A stretch of 5,857 nucleotides of DNA from Pseudomonadota bacterium (lineage in GTDB: Bacteria; Desulfobacterota; Anaeroferrophillalia; Anaeroferrophillales; Tharpellaceae): contig WFRT01000326.1 of the NCBI GenBank assembly GCA_015486445.1, forward strand, positions 1 to 5,857, written 5' to 3'. Within the stretch, counting starts at the first letter, position 1; every line of letters starts with the position of its first letter. This document shows, one piece after another, positions 4,494 through 5,857 of this stretch. Position numbers and translations under genes: made by a program. The notes below the pieces were generated by a model. That model worked only from the letters and a program-made list of their open reading frames with translations. It was not told the origin of the DNA and ran no database searches.

Positions 4494-4546
4494 CCATACT
4501 TGAACCCTGCAATTCAATGCAAGCGCAAAAGCCTAAGGAGAACATC

Positions 4547-4990
4547 ATGAAATTGAAGCAGATCTCGATTTTTCTGGAAAACTCGCCGGGGCGGCTCTAC
4601 GAAACCACCCGGGCCCTGGGCAACGCCGGGCTCAACCTGCGGGCCCTGACCTTGACCGAAGCGGCCGACTACGGTGTTTTGCGCCTTCTGGTTTCCGATG
4701 TCACCAAGGCCCGCCGGGTAATGATGGAGAAACAGTTCCCGGCCCGGATCGACGAGGTCGCCGCGGTCGAGATCCGCGACCAGGCCGGCAGCCTCGCCGA
4801 CCTGCTCGAACCTTTGATGAAGGCTAACATCAGCGTTCGCTATATGTACGCTTTCAGCGGCTTCAAGGACGAGCGGGCAGTCATGATCTTTAATTTTTCA
4901 GACATTGACAAAGCCATCGAAATCCTCCAGGAAAACGGCCACCAGCTGATTTCAGCCGAGGCCTTCGGGATGCTCGAAGGCAGCGAATAA
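4547..4990 (+). CDS. Tandem ACT-domain protein (putative amino-acid-binding regulator)
   Basis: A 147-residue protein made almost entirely of two ACT domains. The first (about 1-70) begins KQISIFLENSPGRLYETTRA, with the typical ligand-loop 'N.PGrL' and a following 'ALTLTEAADYGVLRLLV' strand. The second (about 72-143) has EIRDQAGSLADLLEPLMKA and ends GHQLISAEAFGML. ACT domains bind small ligands, mostly amino acids, at dimer interfaces and control linked enzymes. With no catalytic or HTH domain, this protein is probably a sensor or partner. The ATG at 4547 has TAAGGAG (4534-4540) 6 bases upstream. An in-frame ATG at 4442 with a 35-residue extension is rejected because it lies inside the leader hairpins without a ribosome site. 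It is followed after 72 bases by the ApbA-family gene, a likely operon. Ligand unknown. Confidence 0.85.
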   Translation: MKLKQISIFLENSPGRLYETTRALGNAGLNLRALTLTEAADYGVLRLLVSDVTKARRVMMEKQFPARIDEVAAVEIRDQAGSLADLLEPLMKANISVRYMYAFSGFKDERAVMIFNFSDIDKAIEILQENGHQLISAEAFGMLEGSE

Positions 4991-5062
4991 ACGGCTTTAA
5001 CTGCCAATTTTCCGGTTTTGCCCTTTTCCGCCAACCCCGGAATTTCACAGGAGAAAGTTAAG

Positions 5063-5857
5063 ATGAGTGAACAGAAGGAGTTGAAAAAATTTGCCATCGT
5101 CGGCGCCGGCCCGGTAGGCTGTATCGTCGCCGCCTTTCTGGCCCACGGCGGCTATGACGTGACCCTGTGCGATATCGTTCCCGAACTGGTCAATGCCGGC
5201 ATCGACCCGGGCCTCAGGCTCGACGGGGCCGAGAAGCTCGAAGCCAAAGTCAGCCGGGCGATCACCCAGGTTGACGAACTCGCCGACGACCCGCCCGACG
5301 TTATCATCATCACGGTCAAAGCCACGGTTCTCCATCTCATCGCTTCGGCGATAGAAAACTTTTTCCATGGCAAGATGTACATCGTCAGCTGGCAGAACGG
5401 GATCGACACCGAACTCGTTCTGGCCGAGACCCTGGGACGGGAAAACATCGTCCGGGCGGTGGTCAACTACGGCTGCGGCCTGGTGGAACCCGGCCATGTG
5501 CACATGGCTTTTCACCATCCCCCGCACTACCTCGAGGAACTCGACCCCAGCGGCCGGGCCGCGGCCGAGGGGATTGCCGCGGCTTTAAGCAAAAGCGGCC
5601 TGCTCACCGAACGCACCGACCACATCGTCGGCATGGTCTGGCGCAAGTCGATCATGAACGCCTGCATGAACCCGGTCTGCGCCGTCACCGGCCTGACCAT
5701 GGCCGAGGTCATCCGCGACCCGATCCTCTTCCAGATCGTCGACAACCTGGTCAAGGAGGGCATCCAGGTGGCCCGGGCCAACGAAATTTCGCTCGGCTGG
5801 GACTACTACCCCTATGCCATCAACTACATGAAGACGGCCGGCAATCACAAACCTTCG
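5063..5857 (+). CDS. 2-dehydropantoate 2-reductase (ApbA/PanE) family protein, 3' end outside window
   Basis: The open frame runs from ATG 5063 to the window edge without a stop: 265 residues of an expected ~300-330. The N-terminal Rossmann motif GAGPVG (14-19) binds the nicotinamide cofactor. VKA (85-87), QNG (111-113, conserved Asn112), Lys195 in WRKSIMNACMNPVCAVTG, with Asn199 and Asn203, and the HKPS segment at 262-265 all match ketopantoate reductase landmarks. The family reduces 2-dehydropantoate to pantoate for coenzyme A synthesis, but many paralogues act on other 2-oxo acids. Asp37 sits at the end of the second strand (VTLCDI), where NADPH-specific PanE has a basic or neutral residue, which hints at NADH preference. 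AGGAG (5049-5053) lies 9 bases before the ATG. The pairing with an ACT protein makes a role outside simple pantothenate synthesis possible. Confidence 0.85.
   Translation, partial: MSEQKELKKFAIVGAGPVGCIVAAFLAHGGYDVTLCDIVPELVNAGIDPGLRLDGAEKLEAKVSRAITQVDELADDPPDVIIITVKATVLHLIASAIENFFHGKMYIVSWQNGIDTELVLAETLGRENIVRAVVNYGCGLVEPGHVHMAFHHPPHYLEELDPSGRAAAEGIAAALSKSGLLTERTDHIVGMVWRKSIMNACMNPVCAVTGLTMAEVIRDPILFQIVDNLVKEGIQVARANEISLGWDYYPYAINYMKTAGNHKPS

Noticed and set aside
4442..4546. In-frame N-terminal extension of the ACT-domain protein
   Set aside because: No ribosome binding site, located within leader hairpins, and the extension does not resemble an ACT domain; TAAGGAG precedes the ATG at 4547.

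Overview
The window looks like a piece of a GC-rich anaerobic bacterial chromosome, most likely Desulfobacterota (deltaproteobacterial). This lineage is an inference from three things: a long methylenetetrahydrofolate reductase with a cysteine-rich C-terminal domain, as found in organisms using the Wood-Ljungdahl pathway; a two-ACT-domain protein beside a ketopantoate-reductase-like gene; and a REP-associated transposase flanked by GGGACAGACCACG-type ends. No rRNA, tRNA or CRISPR was seen.

Layout. Positions 1-70 hold the last codons of an XRE-type antitoxin gene (+), followed by a strong bidirectional terminator. Positions 65-172 are one copy of a ~107-bp direct repeat whose second copy lies at 1782-1888. 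Between the copies is a 1.6-kb AT-richer insert. It carries a REP-associated tyrosine (HUH, Y1) transposase gene (294-986, +) bracketed by inverted ends and short GAAATC arrays, then a RelE/Phd-type toxin-antitoxin operon on the minus strand (antitoxin 1397-1648, toxin 1127-1393) with a near-consensus promoter and overlapping palindromic operator. The second repeat copy contains the true 3' end of metF (1864-3411, -) and its terminator. The first copy carries a stranded remnant of the last codons of metF. The simplest reading is that the XRE gene and metF were once convergent neighbours sharing one terminator, and that the transposase/toxin-antitoxin insert arrived or expanded between them with duplication of the terminator region.

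The right part is ordinary GC-rich chromosome. On the minus strand metF has a structured leader and a strong ribosome binding site. Upstream of it is an MnmD-like tRNA-wobble-uridine methyltransferase gene (3602-4333, -). Divergent from this, on the plus strand, a TTGACA/TACCTT promoter (4372-4400) drives a ~140-nt leader with three consecutive hairpins, then a double-ACT-domain gene (4547-4990), then a ketopantoate-reductase (ApbA/PanE) family gene that runs off the right edge (5063-5857).

Functionally, MetF supplies methyl-tetrahydrofolate and MnmD-type enzymes consume S-adenosylmethionine, so the two minus-strand genes are loosely linked through one-carbon metabolism. The ACT/ApbA pair looks like an operon in which a ligand-binding ACT protein could sense an amino acid or 2-oxo-acid related to the reductase substrate; that is inference. 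The unusual part of the window is the duplicated metF tail/terminator around the transposase and toxin-antitoxin insert.
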